This document shows positions 5,479-5,667 of a DNA stretch of 5,667 bases, piece by piece (position 1 is the first letter of the stretch; each line of letters starts with the position of its first letter). Both the position numbers and the translations under genes were made by a program. Source of the DNA: Cuniculiplasma sp. (GTDB taxonomy: Archaea; Thermoplasmatota; Thermoplasmata; Thermoplasmatales; Thermoplasmataceae); the NCBI GenBank assembly GCA_023256455.1, contig JAGDXN010000026.1, positions 11,339 to 17,005 on the forward strand, written 5' to 3'. The notes below the pieces were generated by a model, which searched no databases, was not told where the DNA came from, and saw only the letters and a list, made by a program, of their open reading frames with translations.

Positions 5479-5667
5479 TTATCCTTTGATCAAACTCTCC
5501 ATTCTCTTCTGGACAGCTTCCGGAGGCATATGGCCCCTTGTGTAATAATAATAGGAATCGAAGCCCCATTTCATCAGGTGGGCGATCTGGCCCTTTATTG
5601 TTTTGTCCGTTTTTCCTCCGAACAGATAGTCTGAAAGGATGAGGGTTGCGTCTGAGCCTCCTCTGTT
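5479..5667 (-). CDS. unidentified protein, C-terminal 62 residues only
   Basis: The minus strand is open from the right edge to a TAA at 5481-5479, giving 62 residues that are the end of a gene whose start lies outside the window. Visible features are an initial NRGGSDATLILSDYLFGG stretch, a basic helix-like part (KTIKGQIAHLMKWGFD), a run of four tyrosines, and a closing helix (PPEAVQKRMESLIKG) typical of a globular soluble C-terminus. No membrane span is present. I do not recognise the family. The 193-nt gap and intervening T-tracts indicate that it is a separate transcription unit from the bc operon although it runs in the same direction. That the frame codes is supported by its natural composition and by terminator-like tracts following the stop. 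Confidence 0.7.
   Translation of the reverse strand, partial: NRGGSDATLILSDYLFGGKTDKTIKGQIAHLMKWGFDSYYYYTRGHMPPEAVQKRMESLIKG

Noticed and set aside
5615..5667. The RGGSD stretch in the right-edge fragment resembles the GRGGSD motif of aspartate kinases.
   Set aside because: In aspartate kinase this motif is followed by well over 100 residues, usually including ACT domains. Here only about 57 residues remain before the stop and the flanking sequence does not match.
1..5667. tRNA or rRNA genes, CRISPR arrays, insertion sequences and attachment sites.
   Set aside because: No cloverleaf-like segments, spaced repeats, transposase motifs or terminal inverted repeats were seen on either strand.

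Overview
The window looks like a chromosomal piece of an acidophilic, probably thermoacidophilic, archaeon, most plausibly of the Thermoplasmatales. The reasons are a Rieske/cytochrome b pair without any c-type cytochrome, a densely N-glycosylation-sequon-rich secreted protein, arginine codons dominated by AGG/AGA, a first operon gene that appears leaderless behind an archaeal TATA-like box, and oligo-T terminator-like tracts. The lineage is inferred from sequence style and was not tested by a database search.

Layout, left to right. Positions 1-660 (+) hold the 3' part of an unrecognised soluble protein that enters from the left edge. From 652 to 5285 runs a tight four-gene operon on the minus strand, read from right to left: a membrane-anchored cupredoxin/COX2-like protein (4521-5285), a Tat-exported Rieske iron-sulfur protein (3782-4510), a long cytochrome b (2162-3772) and an unrecognised protein with about 13-14 membrane spans (652-2157). 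Gaps between these genes are 4-10 nt. The two downstream-most genes have Shine-Dalgarno sequences inside or overlapping the end of the gene before them. Positions 5286-5478 are intergenic and hold the operon promoter and T-tract terminators of the preceding gene. Positions 5479-5667 (-) hold the last 62 codons of another unidentified gene.

The operon appears to encode an archaeal cytochrome bc-like quinol-oxidising complex. Cytochrome b would bind two b hemes and oxidise quinol, and the Rieske protein would take the first electron. The extracytoplasmic cupredoxin-like protein is a candidate for the place that cytochrome c1 holds elsewhere. The last gene sits where the SoxL-SoxN-CbsA-CbsB clusters of Sulfolobales carry a hydrophobic partner. 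Unusual points are PPWF in place of PEWY in cytochrome b, a COX2-type copper site lacking a histidine, a CQCE motif in a membrane span of the unknown protein, and convergent gene ends that overlap and carry each other's possible termination signals.
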